NCBI GenBank assembly: GCA_963794165.1
Contig: CAWCCT010000009.1
Coordinates: 124,001-188,000 of the forward strand
DNA: 64,000 bases
Direction of reading: 5' to 3'
DNA from: PALSA-350 sp963794165
GTDB taxonomy: Bacteria; Acidobacteriota; Terriglobia; Terriglobales; Acidobacteriaceae
Shown here: positions 32,768 to 41,093 of the stretch, in pieces
How positions within the stretch are numbered: position 1 is the first letter of the stretch
How the letters are laid out: every line of letters starts with the position of its first letter
The notes under the pieces: generated by a model
Told to the model about the DNA's origin: nothing
The model's database searches: none
What the model saw: the letters and a program-made list of their open reading frames with translations, nothing else
Program-made: the position numbers and the translations under genes

Positions 32768-33043
32768 CTAGAACTCAGGCGCGCCGCGGCGCAGGTAAGC
32801 CCCCGCTAACCCGGTAAACCCCGAAACCAATACCGAAAAGGCAAAATAGTAGGCGACCGGATGCGCCCAACCTGGCGCGTAGGTCAAATCCTGCACCAGC
32901 CATAGCAGCAGGATAGTGGTGATGATCGCGAACTGGCCGGAGATGACCATGAGCATGAAGCCGCGCGTCCTGCGTTTGTCCAGCAGCTCGACCTGCCTGG
33001 GAGTCAGATTCCGTTCTTCGATCGGGAGGAGTGTATTAGCCAT
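32768..33043 (-). CDS. Two-TM membrane protein within the etf operon
   Basis: 91 residues. Cytosolic N-terminus (EERNLTPRQVELLDKRRTRG), TM1 FMLMVISGQFAIITTILLLWLV, a short loop with TYAPGWAHPV, TM2 YYFAFSVLVSGFTGLAGAYL and a basic end. No family recognised. It abuts etfA (stop and next ATG adjacent) and lies 32 bases after etfB, so it is co-expressed with ETF. It may anchor ETF or the oxidoreductase at the membrane (inference only). Confidence 0.8.
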   Translation of the reverse strand: MANTLLPIEERNLTPRQVELLDKRRTRGFMLMVISGQFAIITTILLLWLVQDLTYAPGWAHPVAYYFAFSVLVSGFTGLAGAYLRRGAPEF

Positions 33044-33075
33044 ACCGTATCCTTCGTGCGCAACTCTGAATTGTA

Positions 33076-33846
33076 CTAAATCACGCGTGCCTGATTCTTG
33101 AGCTGCTCAACCAATTTCCGTGCCGCCTCAACAGGGGTACCCTCGAGCATCTCCGTCTTCTTTTGCTTTACCGGTACGTAGAGCCGTTCGATCTGTAGCT
33201 GGTTCTTGCCCAGTTTTGCTTCTACCTCGGCCCACGGTACCTTGCGCAGCGGCTTCGACCTGGCCTGTTTGATGCCAATGAGGGTGGCGTAGCGCAGCTT
33301 GTTGATGCCGCTTTGGATGGTCAGGACCGCGGGCAGGCCCACATCGACATACTGGTAGCGTCCGGCTTCGAGTTCGCGCTTCAGGCGCAGGCCGGCGTCG
33401 GTCTTTTCGATGCCGATGATGATGGTGGCGTGGGGCCAGCCCAGCACCTCGGCCAGCAGCACGCCTGTTTGGGCATAACCGAAGTCGTCCGATTGCAGTC
33501 CTGTCACGATCAGGTCGAACGTTTCCCCGGCGATCGCCGCGGCGATGGCCCGCGCAATATTCGCCGCATCGAGCGTAGCGAAGCGGTCGTCTTCCAGGTG
33601 AATGGCACGGTCTGCGCCCTTGGCCAGGGCTTCTCGCAATACCTGCTGCGCTCGCGCCGGGCCGGCGGTGACCACCACCACCTCGCCGCCGTGCTTTTCC
33701 TTCTGCCGCAGCGCTTCTTCCAGTGCATAAGCGTCCGGCTCATTCACTTCGTAGGACACGTCTTCGCGAATCCATGTGCCCGCGTCGTTCAGCTTAAGGG
33801 GTGCATCTTTCTGCGGTACTTGCTTGATGCAGACGAGTATTTTCAT
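33076..33846 (-). CDS. etfB: Electron transfer flavoprotein beta subunit
   Basis: 256 residues. Forms the ETF heterodimer with EtfA and holds AMP. Starts MKILVCIKQVPQKDAP, typical of EtfB, with NEPDAYALEEALRQKEKHGGEVVVVTAGP, ALAKGADRAIHLED, LIVTGLQSDDFGYAQTGVLLAEVLGWPHATII and the C-terminal anchor helix VEAARKLVEQL. It is 12 bases after the zinc-ribbon gene and starts at ATG 33846. Confidence 0.96.
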   Translation of the reverse strand: MKILVCIKQVPQKDAPLKLNDAGTWIREDVSYEVNEPDAYALEEALRQKEKHGGEVVVVTAGPARAQQVLREALAKGADRAIHLEDDRFATLDAANIARAIAAAIAGETFDLIVTGLQSDDFGYAQTGVLLAEVLGWPHATIIIGIEKTDAGLRLKRELEAGRYQYVDVGLPAVLTIQSGINKLRYATLIGIKQARSKPLRKVPWAEVEAKLGKNQLQIERLYVPVKQKKTEMLEGTPVEAARKLVEQLKNQARVI

Positions 33847-33858
33847 AGGGTTATTGAT

Positions 33859-34131
33859 CTAGAGAAACGCCACCGACTGCAGGCTCGATACCTCGAACCG
33901 CTTGCGGCAGCGAATATTCTTGCAGCCGACCGTGTCGTCTTTGCGCACCATATAGGACTGGGCCTTGGCAAACCGCGCCCGGTCGCGTTCGTCGGCTCGT
34001 CCTGGCAGCTGCGATTTTTTCCGCCGCACCAGCCATCCCACCTCATATTCTTCGGCCTTGCCGCAATGTGGGCAGGTAAGCGTATGTTTCCGCTGTTCCG
34101 CTTTTTCCTCGAAGAAGTCCCGCTCTTCCAT
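33859..34131 (-). CDS. Small zinc-ribbon protein upstream of etfB
   Basis: 90 residues from ATG 34131. Charged helical N-terminus (EERDFFEEKAEQRKH), CPHCGKAEEYEVGW as the first zinc knuckle, a basic middle with RRKKSQLPGRADERDRARF, and GCKNIRCRKRFEVSSL supplying the second Cys pair. Overall a four-Cys ribbon around a long basic insert. Function unknown. The gene ends 12 bases before etfB and is probably the first gene of the etf operon. It diverges from the basic-protein gene at 34218. Confidence 0.7.
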   Translation of the reverse strand: MEERDFFEEKAEQRKHTLTCPHCGKAEEYEVGWLVRRKKSQLPGRADERDRARFAKAQSYMVRKDDTVGCKNIRCRKRFEVSSLQSVAFL

Positions 34132-34217
34132 ACATGACCCGCTTTCCCGGTGTTTGTGACCGCTCAAGAAGTATTCCATACTTGGACAGGGATTCCATAA
34201 CCCCGGAGGATCGCTCA

Positions 34218-34394
34218 ATGGCGAAGAGGAAGCGTCGACCGGAGAAGTTTTCCGTCGTCAAAGCGGTCAAGGCCAACGCCCGTGAGCGCGTAGGGCAGCC
34301 CCGGCCGGAGCGGGTGATCGAAGACCCGAAGCAAGCCCGAACCCGCAAGCCAAAACACCGCCAAACCCTGCCCCAATTATTAAGCGCGGAATGA
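34218..34394 (+). CDS. Very basic 58-residue protein
   Basis: ATG at 34218 is preceded by GGAGGA (34205-34210), a strong ribosome binding site. The product is Lys/Arg-rich throughout (AKRKRRPEKFSVVKAVKANARERVGQ, then RKPKHRQTLPQLLSAE) with almost no acidic residues, so it probably binds nucleic acid. It diverges from the etf operon zinc-ribbon gene across 86 bases. No family recognised. The strong SD argues against chance. Confidence 0.55.
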   Translation: MAKRKRRPEKFSVVKAVKANARERVGQPRPERVIEDPKQARTRKPKHRQTLPQLLSAE

Positions 34395-34401
34395 CCGTTA
34401 T

Positions 34402-34661
34402 GCGTGAGAACCTCCCGGATAAGACGATGGGTGCCCCAGGTCTCGCTTTTGAGACCTGGGATCCTCCACGCAAAGGCCGGAAGACCAAACTGGAGAACTC
34501 TCACTTCGAGAAAGCCTCAGATCGATCGAAATCCTGACGCACTCTAAAGCCCAGATGGAATGTGCGTGAGAACTCAGGTCCGCCGGCATTTGCGTGGAGG
34601 ATCCCAGGTCTCAAAAGCGAGACCTGGGGCACCCATCGTCTTATCCAGGAGGTTCTCACAC
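34402..34661. repeat. 260-bp foldback element with about 80-bp inverted arms
   Basis: The left arm (about 34402-34481) and right arm (about 34581-34661) are near-perfect inverted copies. Each runs from a GTGAGAACCTCC end, through GATAAGACGATGGGTGCCCC and the CCCAGGTCTC hairpin, to CCACGCAAA..GCCGG. The right outer end continues CACACAGAC. The roughly 100-base centre has no coding capacity. Same outer motif as 3864-4075. Confidence 0.9.
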
Positions 34662-34708
34662 AGACGCGGAAGGGCTGGGGCAACCCAGAAAAGGATCCGA
34701 GCGCGCGC

Positions 34709-34756
34709 AAAAAAGACTGCGGCGCACCACCTCAGACGAGGGCGCGCCGCAGTCTT
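34709..34756 (-). terminator. Rho-independent terminator of the rpoZ-like gene
   Basis: 13-bp perfect stem (34713-34725 with 34744-34756) containing GACTGCGGCGC, followed on the minus strand by TTTTTT. It lies 20 bases past the stop at 34777. Confidence 0.85.
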
Positions 34757-34776
34757 ATATTGCTAGCGAGAAACTT

Positions 34777-35019
34777 TTAAGCAGCCGAGACGACGTAGGG
34801 ATCCACGATCAAGGGCTCGATCGCAGCTTGGGGCAGAATCTCTGGCATGCATACATCCGTGTAGCGGCCTGCAGCGACGTCCACAAACACCACATTCGCG
34901 GTATCTTCAGTGCGGGTGGTGCTGATGTGCAGCTTGCGGACTGCCTTGATTGCCACGGTTGCCAGCAGGAACCGGTTCGCTATTTTAATGCCGGCTGAGT
35001 AGACCAGTTCAGAACGCAT
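34777..35019 (-). CDS. RNA polymerase omega subunit-like protein
   Basis: 80 residues. The segment NRFLLATVAIKAVRKLH with a preceding ELVYSAG and a following TRTEDTANVVF resembles the omega (RpoZ) core helix pattern NRF-L---A-KA-RKL as found in short acidobacterial RpoZ proteins. Omega assists assembly of RNA polymerase beta-prime. The C-terminal 30 residues (AAGRYTDVCMPEILPQAAIEPLIVDPYVVSAA) are not typical of omega, so it may be a diverged second copy. No gmk or other usual rpoZ neighbour is present. It has its own strong terminator. The assignment rests on recall of the family pattern only. Confidence 0.55.
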   Translation of the reverse strand: MRSELVYSAGIKIANRFLLATVAIKAVRKLHISTTRTEDTANVVFVDVAAGRYTDVCMPEILPQAAIEPLIVDPYVVSAA

Positions 35020-35195
35020 AGAGCCTCACGTTTATCGGGTTAAATATCTTCTCTAGGAAACTTGGGCTCAGGAGACAGGACGCAAGCCGAAGCGCTACAA
35101 GCACTTCTCCCAGCATACAGCTGTGCCGGGTTTGTTCCTATCAAATTCGGACAGGGCCGGGACAAGTCCAGCCCATTGGTAATGAGTACGTCTTC

Positions 35196-38123
35196 TCAGC
35201 AACGTCCAGCCAGCACCTCAGCCAGATGCCGTGCCTCGCGTGGCGAATTCTGCCGGATTTGCTCCCGGCAGCTAAACCCATCGGTGACCAAAATCGTCTC
35301 CGGAGCGGCGGACCGTACTGCGGGTAGAAGCACACGCTCGCCGAGTGCCTGAGAAACCTCAAACTTGTCCTTCTCAAACCCGAACGGCCCCGCCATCCCA
35401 CAGCAACCTGAATCCAACATATCTACCTGGGCCTTCGTCGCCTGCAACAAAGAAAACTCATCCTGCATCCCCATCAGGGACTTTTGGTGGCAGTGACCGT
35501 GAAGCACCACCCGCCTCCCGGCCAATTGCGGAGGCTGGTAACCGGGCGCCTGGCGGGTAAGAAACTCGCTCAGCAAAAACGTCTGCTTTGCCAGCCGCAC
35601 AGCGCGTTCCTTGGCAGGAAAAAAATTGGTGAGCTCGTCGCGGAACACGCTGGCGCAGCTAGGCTCCAGGACCACGAAGGGCATGCCGGAGTCGATCTGG
35701 GGGCCAAACCGTTCCAGGATGTCCTCCAGGTACTTGCGAGCCTGGTCAAGAAAACCGAAATCGTAGAGTGGACGGCCGCAGCAGACGTGTTGGGCCGGAA
35801 CCTGCACCTGGAATCCAGCCGAATCGAGCACCTCGTGCGCCGCCCCCAGTACCTGGGGATGAAAGTAGTTGTTCCAGGTATCGGGCCACAGCATCACTGG
35901 GGCTCCATTGGAAGTATTTCCTTTGCGCTTTTGAGACCGGAAGTTTCGTCCCGCAAACTCCGGCAGTGTGCGCTGTGGCGCTACGCCGGCAATGCTTTTC
36001 ACCAATCCGCGAATCCCTGGAGTCCGCATAGGTAAATTGGCCAGTCCCGGTGCCAGGGCAGCAAGTCGCGCCCATCGGTCCATAAAGCCGAATAGGTAAT
36101 GATGGAGCGGGTGTGTCCGGTCCTGGTAATGATGAGCCAGAAACTCCGCTTTCCAGGTAGCCATATCGACGTTGACCGGGCACTCAGTCTTACAGGCCTT
36201 GCACGAGAGGCAAAGATCGAGGGCTTCCTTGACCTCCTCGTTGCGCCATCCGTCCGTGATCACCTGGCCCTGCAACATTTCCCATAGCAGGCGGGCTCGG
36301 CCGCGAGTGGAGTGTTTTTCCTCGCGCGTGGCCATATAGCTGGGGCACATAGTGCCGTGGTCCCCTTTGCGGCATGCTCCCACGCCCACGCAGCGCAGCG
36401 TGGTTTCTCCAAATCCGCCGGCATCCAGCGGGTATTGAAACCACGTATCCACCTTTTTCGCGTGATAGCCGGCTCCCAGCCGAAGATTATCCGCCGGATC
36501 GTAAACGCTGACCGGGTCGATCATCTTGCCCGGGTTCATTCGGTTGTCCGGATCCCACAGAGCTTTGAACTCCTGAAACGCCTTCATCAGCTCCGGGCCG
36601 TACATTTTCGGGAGCAGAGCCCCTCGCGCCTGCCCGTCTCCGTGTTCGCCGGATAAGGATCCGCCGTGAGCCAGGACGATATCCGCAGCCTGGTCGATAA
36701 ACTCCCGAAACTTGGCAATGCCTTCCGTGCTTTCGAGATCGAAGGTGATGCGCAAGTGAACGCAGCCCTGGCCAAAGTGTCCGTACATGGGAGTCTTGTA
36801 GCCATAGCTTTCCAGGAGCCGGTTCAGTTCGCGCAGATAGCTGCCCAGCTGTTCCGGCGGCACTGCGGAATCCTCCCAGCCTTCCCATCCATGCTTCTCT
36901 CCGGGAACAAAGACCGTAGCGCCCAGGGCGGATTCGCGCACTTTCCAAACCCGTTTAGCTTCGGCTTCGGAGTAGCGCCGCACGGTGCACGTTTTCCCAA
37001 ACGACAGGGCCGCTTGGGTGAATCCTTCCGCGGTGGCGTCTGCAGCCTCGGCGGAGTCTTCGCCAAACTCGCACAACAAAAAGCCGCGCCCCTCAGGCAG
37101 CAGGAGCACGTCGTCGACGGCGAGATGCTTGCGGAGCATGTAATCGACCATGAGGCCATCGAAGCCTTCCAGGCCAATCGGCTTGTATTCGAGGACTCTG
37201 GGCACGTAATCGGCGGCGATAAAGGCGTCGTCAAAGCCGAGCACCACCAGGCGGCGGTGCTGCGGGCTATGCATCAGCGTGCATCGGGACTGCAGCACCG
37301 TGACGCAAGTACCCTCTGAGCCCACCAGGGCACGGGCTACATTGAAGCCGTTCTCGGGCAGCAGCTCGTCCAGGTTATAGCCGGAAACGCGGCGAGGAAT
37401 TTTAGGGAACCGCCGCCGGACCAGGTCGCCGTAGGTATCCCGGATGCGGGCCAGCCCGGCATAGATCTCCCCGCGGCGGCCGCCGCCGGCGATGATGGTC
37501 TGGAGTTCTGCTTCCGAGGTAGGGCCGACGGTGAGCCGGGTACCGTCATAGAGAAGGATATCGAGCGACTCGATATTGTCGACCGTCTTGCCCCCCATGA
37601 GCGCGTGTACGCCACAGGAGTTGTTACCGATCATCCCTCCCAATGTGCATCGGCTATGCGTTGCCGGATCGGGAGCGAAGGTCAGGTCGTATTCTTCGGC
37701 GGCATCTCTTAGCCGGTCGAGCACGATCCCTGGCTGGACGCGGGCGAACTTCCGTGCCGGGTCCAGCTCAAGAATTGCGTGCATGTATTTGGAGAAATCG
37801 AGGATCACCGCGACATTGCAGCACTGTCCGGCGAGCGAAGTGCCGCCTCCGCGTGAGAGCACGGGAGCGCCAAACTCGCGGCAAGCGGCCACGGTGGCGA
37901 CAATATCATTTTCATCCAGAGGCACAACCAAACCGATGGGCACCTGGCGATAGTTGGAAGCGTCGGTGGCGTAGAGCGCCCGCGAAGCCTGGTCGAAGCG
38001 GACCTCGCCGCGCACAACTTGGCGCAGCTTCTCTTCGAGCGCGCGCGAAGCCGAGAAGCCCTCGTGGTTATGTGCTTCGCGGGCCGTCTGCTGCAGGATG
38101 GGAAAAGTAGAAGGGGCGACCAT
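35196..38123 (-). CDS. Fused FAD-linked oxidase / Fe-S oxidoreductase (D-2-hydroxyacid dehydrogenase, YdiJ/GlcD-GlcF type)
   Basis: 975 residues from ATG 38123. N-terminal FAD_binding_4 domain with VLSRGGGTSLAGQCCN and GGMIGNNSCGVHALMGGKT, then the FAD-oxidase C domain (MYGHFGQGCVHLRITFD, LSGEHGDGQARGALLPKMYG). From about residue 600 come cysteine clusters CVGVGACRKGDHGTMCPSY and CLSCKACKTECPVN, then two CCG domains (HVCCGRPLYDFG, LDSGCCGMAGPFG). This fuses GlcD-like and GlcF-like functions in one chain. Such enzymes oxidise D-lactate, D-2-hydroxyglutarate or glycolate and feed electrons to the chain, possibly via the ETF encoded nearby (inference). Confidence 0.92.
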   Translation of the reverse strand: MVAPSTFPILQQTAREAHNHEGFSASRALEEKLRQVVRGEVRFDQASRALYATDASNYRQVPIGLVVPLDENDIVATVAACREFGAPVLSRGGGTSLAGQCCNVAVILDFSKYMHAILELDPARKFARVQPGIVLDRLRDAAEEYDLTFAPDPATHSRCTLGGMIGNNSCGVHALMGGKTVDNIESLDILLYDGTRLTVGPTSEAELQTIIAGGGRRGEIYAGLARIRDTYGDLVRRRFPKIPRRVSGYNLDELLPENGFNVARALVGSEGTCVTVLQSRCTLMHSPQHRRLVVLGFDDAFIAADYVPRVLEYKPIGLEGFDGLMVDYMLRKHLAVDDVLLLPEGRGFLLCEFGEDSAEAADATAEGFTQAALSFGKTCTVRRYSEAEAKRVWKVRESALGATVFVPGEKHGWEGWEDSAVPPEQLGSYLRELNRLLESYGYKTPMYGHFGQGCVHLRITFDLESTEGIAKFREFIDQAADIVLAHGGSLSGEHGDGQARGALLPKMYGPELMKAFQEFKALWDPDNRMNPGKMIDPVSVYDPADNLRLGAGYHAKKVDTWFQYPLDAGGFGETTLRCVGVGACRKGDHGTMCPSYMATREEKHSTRGRARLLWEMLQGQVITDGWRNEEVKEALDLCLSCKACKTECPVNVDMATWKAEFLAHHYQDRTHPLHHYLFGFMDRWARLAALAPGLANLPMRTPGIRGLVKSIAGVAPQRTLPEFAGRNFRSQKRKGNTSNGAPVMLWPDTWNNYFHPQVLGAAHEVLDSAGFQVQVPAQHVCCGRPLYDFGFLDQARKYLEDILERFGPQIDSGMPFVVLEPSCASVFRDELTNFFPAKERAVRLAKQTFLLSEFLTRQAPGYQPPQLAGRRVVLHGHCHQKSLMGMQDEFSLLQATKAQVDMLDSGCCGMAGPFGFEKDKFEVSQALGERVLLPAVRSAAPETILVTDGFSCREQIRQNSPREARHLAEVLAGRC

Positions 38124-38151
38124 GGTCAAGCAAGATCTTACCAAGCCAGAT

Positions 38152-38600
38152 TCAGTCCCGGAAGCCAAGGCTGAAAATTACTCAGGACGCAGCCCCTGGC
38201 ATGCAAGGCCATTCCCCAACCCGCTGCGCACACTTCCCCCTGCTTTGGCTGGATGCTGAATGTGGCTTTGTATCAGGGCCCGACTTTAGTCGGGCCGTAA
38301 AGCGCAAAAAAATCTGGGCTTTAGCCCCTGTGAGAGCTGAAAGAAACCGCAGGTCCCTCCACTCCGCTGCGCTCCGGTCGGGATGACAAGGATGGGGTAG
38401 TTACCCCATTGAACACCGCTTCCAGACTCAGCCACTGCCCACCCTTGTCATCCCGACCGGAGCGCAGCGGAGTGGAGGGACCTGCGGTTTCTTTCAGTCC
38501 CCATTAAAACCTCCTGGATAGATGATGGGTGCCCCAGGTCTCGATTTTGAGACCTGGGATCCTTCACGCAAATGCCGGCGGACCAATTCTCACGCAGACT
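38152..38600. repeat. Composite repeat region with a perfect 54-bp inverted repeat
   Basis: Order: a degenerate AGTCCCGG/GGCTGAAAA module (38152-38177); the GGCTTTGTATCAGGGCCCGA arm also found in 3864-4075 (38269 onward); GGGCTTTAGCCCCTG; a perfect 54-bp inverted repeat (38337-38390 with 38444-38497) built on GTCATCCCGACCGGAGCGCA; then the ACCTCCTGGAT-GTGCCCCAGGTCTCG hairpin block ending TTCTCACGCAGACTCC (38505-38602). No gene between 38124 and 38601. Confidence 0.9.
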
Positions 38601-38601
38601 C

Positions 38602-39492
38602 CTAAGCCCCCGGCAACTCAATCCCAGGAAATATCTTAATAACCGCCGAATCATCTTCCCGCCCAAAACCAGAACTCGCAGCCTGCAGAAACATCTGGTG
38701 CGCGGTGCTGGCCAGAGGCAACGGGAACTTACTCGCCCGCGCACTATCGAGCACCAGCCCGAGGTCCTTCACGAAGATGTCGACCGCCGACAGCGGAGTG
38801 TAATCACCCGCCAGCACATGGGCCATCCGATTCTCGAACATCCAGCTATTCCCTGCACTATGCGTGATCACCTCGTAGAGCGCGGCCGGATCAACCCCCT
38901 GGCGCAGGCCCAGGGCCATCGCCTCCGCGGCCGCCGCAATGTGAACCCCAGCCAGAAGCTGGTTGATGATCTTGACCTTGCTGCCGTTGCCCGCCGCCGG
39001 CCCAAGCCGATAGACCTTAGCTGCCATGGCATCCAACGCGCCGCCAACCTTGGTATACGCATCGGGATGACCAGACGTCATCATGGTGATCTCACCCTTG
39101 GCAGCCTTGGCCGCTCCCCCGGAGATCGGAGCATCGAGATACAGGATGCCCTTCTCCGCCAGGCGTTTCTCCAATGTGATCGACCACTCAGGATCAACCG
39201 TAGAGCACATCACGAAGACGCTTCCCGCCTTCATGTCTGCCGCCGCACCGCCCTCGCCAAACAAGACAGACTCCGTCTGCGCCGCATTGACCACTACACT
39301 GATCACCACCTCACACGCCGCCGTCATCTCCGCCAGACTCTTGCAAGCAATGCCTCCCTCCGCGGCAAACCCCTCCGCCACCTCCCGGCGAACGTCGAAA
39401 ACGTGGACCAGGTAACCCCCTCGCCGCAGCGACTTCGCCATGCCCATCCCCATGGCGCCCAGCCCAACTAATCCAATATTCTTGCCACTCAT
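38602..39492 (-). CDS. NAD(P)-dependent beta-hydroxyacid dehydrogenase (L-threonate / 3-hydroxyisobutyrate family)
   Basis: 296 residues. Rossmann motif IGLVGLGAMGMGMAKSLRRGG, substrate motif DAPISGGAAKAAKGEITMM, catalytic Lys in AAGNGSKVKIINQLLAG and the downstream NSWMFENR region define the 6-phosphogluconate-dehydrogenase-like beta-hydroxyacid dehydrogenase group. The GMGMA form resembles L-threonate dehydrogenase LtnD, but no LtnB/C partner is present. It is 18 bases downstream of the SSS transporter gene on the same strand, suggesting uptake then oxidation of the same small hydroxyacid. Confidence 0.88.
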   Translation of the reverse strand: MSGKNIGLVGLGAMGMGMAKSLRRGGYLVHVFDVRREVAEGFAAEGGIACKSLAEMTAACEVVISVVVNAAQTESVLFGEGGAAADMKAGSVFVMCSTVDPEWSITLEKRLAEKGILYLDAPISGGAAKAAKGEITMMTSGHPDAYTKVGGALDAMAAKVYRLGPAAGNGSKVKIINQLLAGVHIAAAAEAMALGLRQGVDPAALYEVITHSAGNSWMFENRMAHVLAGDYTPLSAVDIFVKDLGLVLDSARASKFPLPLASTAHQMFLQAASSGFGREDDSAVIKIFPGIELPGA

Positions 39493-39510
39493 TCGTTGCT
39501 CCTTCAGTTG

Positions 39511-41028
39511 CTACACCGCGCTGGCCGACAAATCCCGGGCCGGCGTTTTACCGGAAATCTTCAGCGACAACGACACAATTCCAGCGACTGCCAGGTTGAG
39601 CACCAGCGCCGGCAGTGCAGCGTACACACCATAAACATGTCCACCGAAGTGCAGCGGGAAAATCGAGCTCCTCAGCCCCAGAGAAGCGGTCATCGCCGTC
39701 CCGGCGGCCATGCCCGCGAGCCAACCCCACAGCAATCCGGGGCCATGGAAGAACCGGCTGAACAGGCCGCCCACCACGGCCGGCAGCACTTGCAATATCC
39801 ACACCCCGCCCAGTAGCTGCAACTCGATTGCGAACTGAGCGCGCACGAACAGAACAAACGCCAGAGCCCCCAACTTGATCGCCAGCGAGACAAGTTTTGC
39901 CGTTGCCGCCTCCTGGCCGCCGGTCATCGCAGCAGAAAAGAACGAGCGGTGCAACAGCTCGCCATATATGTTGCGGGTGAAAAGATTGGCCGTCGCGATG
40001 GACATGATCGCCGCCGGCACCAGCGCCCCGATGGCAATGGCGGCCAGGCAAAATCCGGCGAACCAGGGGGGAAACATGGTCGTCAGCAGCAGCGGAACGG
40101 CGCTGGATGAGTTCCCCGTGTGGATGCCGGCGGCAATGGCCAGGTAGCCAAGCAGCGCAACCAGGCCCAGCAGCAGGTTATAGGCCGGCATCAGGGACGC
40201 ATTGCGGCGAATCACGCGGTCGCTGGCTGCGCTGAGACTCCCGGTAACAGTGTGGGGATAAAGCATCATCGCGAGTGCCGATCCCAGCGCCAGCGAGGAG
40301 TAGCTCAAGTATTGCCCCGGCCGCAGGATGATCGAGACCGGCGGCGAGTGCCGGGCTAATGTGGAGGCAGCGGCAGAGAACACATGTCCATAGCCGCCAA
40401 GTCGTGCAGGGATGATGATCACCGCCGCCAGCACCATGACGTAGAGCATCACATCTTTGACGATGGCGATGAGCGCTGGTGCACGCAGACCGCTCGAGTA
40501 AGTGTAGGCAGCGAGAATCACAAAGGCTGCAATCAGCGGCCACTCCCCATGGATGCCGAGAGCGGCGATGACCTCACGCATGCCGATCAGCTGCAGCGCG
40601 ATGTAGGGCATGGTAGCGAGAATGCCGGTTGCCGCCACCGCCACTGCAAGCCAACGGCTCTGGTAGCGGCCGCGCACATAATCAGCCAGGGTTATGTAAC
40701 CGTTACGATGGCATATACGCCAAAGCCGGGGTAGCACCAGCATCATGACGGGATAACTGCAGACGCAAAAGGGAAGCGCGAAGAAACCGATGGCGCCGGC
40801 GCCGAAGAGCGCACCGGGAACGGCAATGACGGTGTAGGCGGTATAGAGGTCTCCACCGATCAGAAACCAGGTGACCAGGCCGCCGAACTTGCGCCCTGCC
40901 AACCCCCACTCGTCGAGACTCGCGAGGTCCGCTCGGCGCCACCGTACAGCCCAGAAACCGGCGCCGGTAACCAGCAGAAAGCAAGCGCAGAAGATAGCAA
41001 TCGCTACGGGTTGGATCGAGGAAACCAT
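39511..41028 (-). CDS. Sodium:solute symporter (SSS family, monocarboxylate-type)
   Basis: 505 residues, about 13 hydrophobic segments. Family motifs: WGLAGRKFGGLVTWFLIGGDLYTAYTVIAVPGALFGAG near TM2, LADYVRGRYQSRW, and a TM8 region LGSALAMMLYPHTVTGSLSAASDRVIRRN and IAIGALVPAAIMSIATANLFTRNIY, as in MctP/YodF-like monocarboxylate transporters. Na+-coupled uptake of a small organic acid is expected. Its downstream neighbour is a hydroxyacid dehydrogenase. The small DUF3311 subunit often paired with such transporters is not seen. Confidence 0.9.
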   Translation of the reverse strand: MVSSIQPVAIAIFCACFLLVTGAGFWAVRWRRADLASLDEWGLAGRKFGGLVTWFLIGGDLYTAYTVIAVPGALFGAGAIGFFALPFCVCSYPVMMLVLPRLWRICHRNGYITLADYVRGRYQSRWLAVAVAATGILATMPYIALQLIGMREVIAALGIHGEWPLIAAFVILAAYTYSSGLRAPALIAIVKDVMLYVMVLAAVIIIPARLGGYGHVFSAAASTLARHSPPVSIILRPGQYLSYSSLALGSALAMMLYPHTVTGSLSAASDRVIRRNASLMPAYNLLLGLVALLGYLAIAAGIHTGNSSSAVPLLLTTMFPPWFAGFCLAAIAIGALVPAAIMSIATANLFTRNIYGELLHRSFFSAAMTGGQEAATAKLVSLAIKLGALAFVLFVRAQFAIELQLLGGVWILQVLPAVVGGLFSRFFHGPGLLWGWLAGMAAGTAMTASLGLRSSIFPLHFGGHVYGVYAALPALVLNLAVAGIVSLSLKISGKTPARDLSASAV

Positions 41029-41093
41029 TGAGGCATCAAGAACCCGTGTTCATCCTGGAAGTTGACGAAAAAAACCGAAGGGTGGAAACCCAA

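Noticed and set aside
34402..34661. Foldback considered as an insertion sequence
   Set aside because: The interior is only about 100 bases and encodes no transposase; non-autonomous element is the most that can be claimed.
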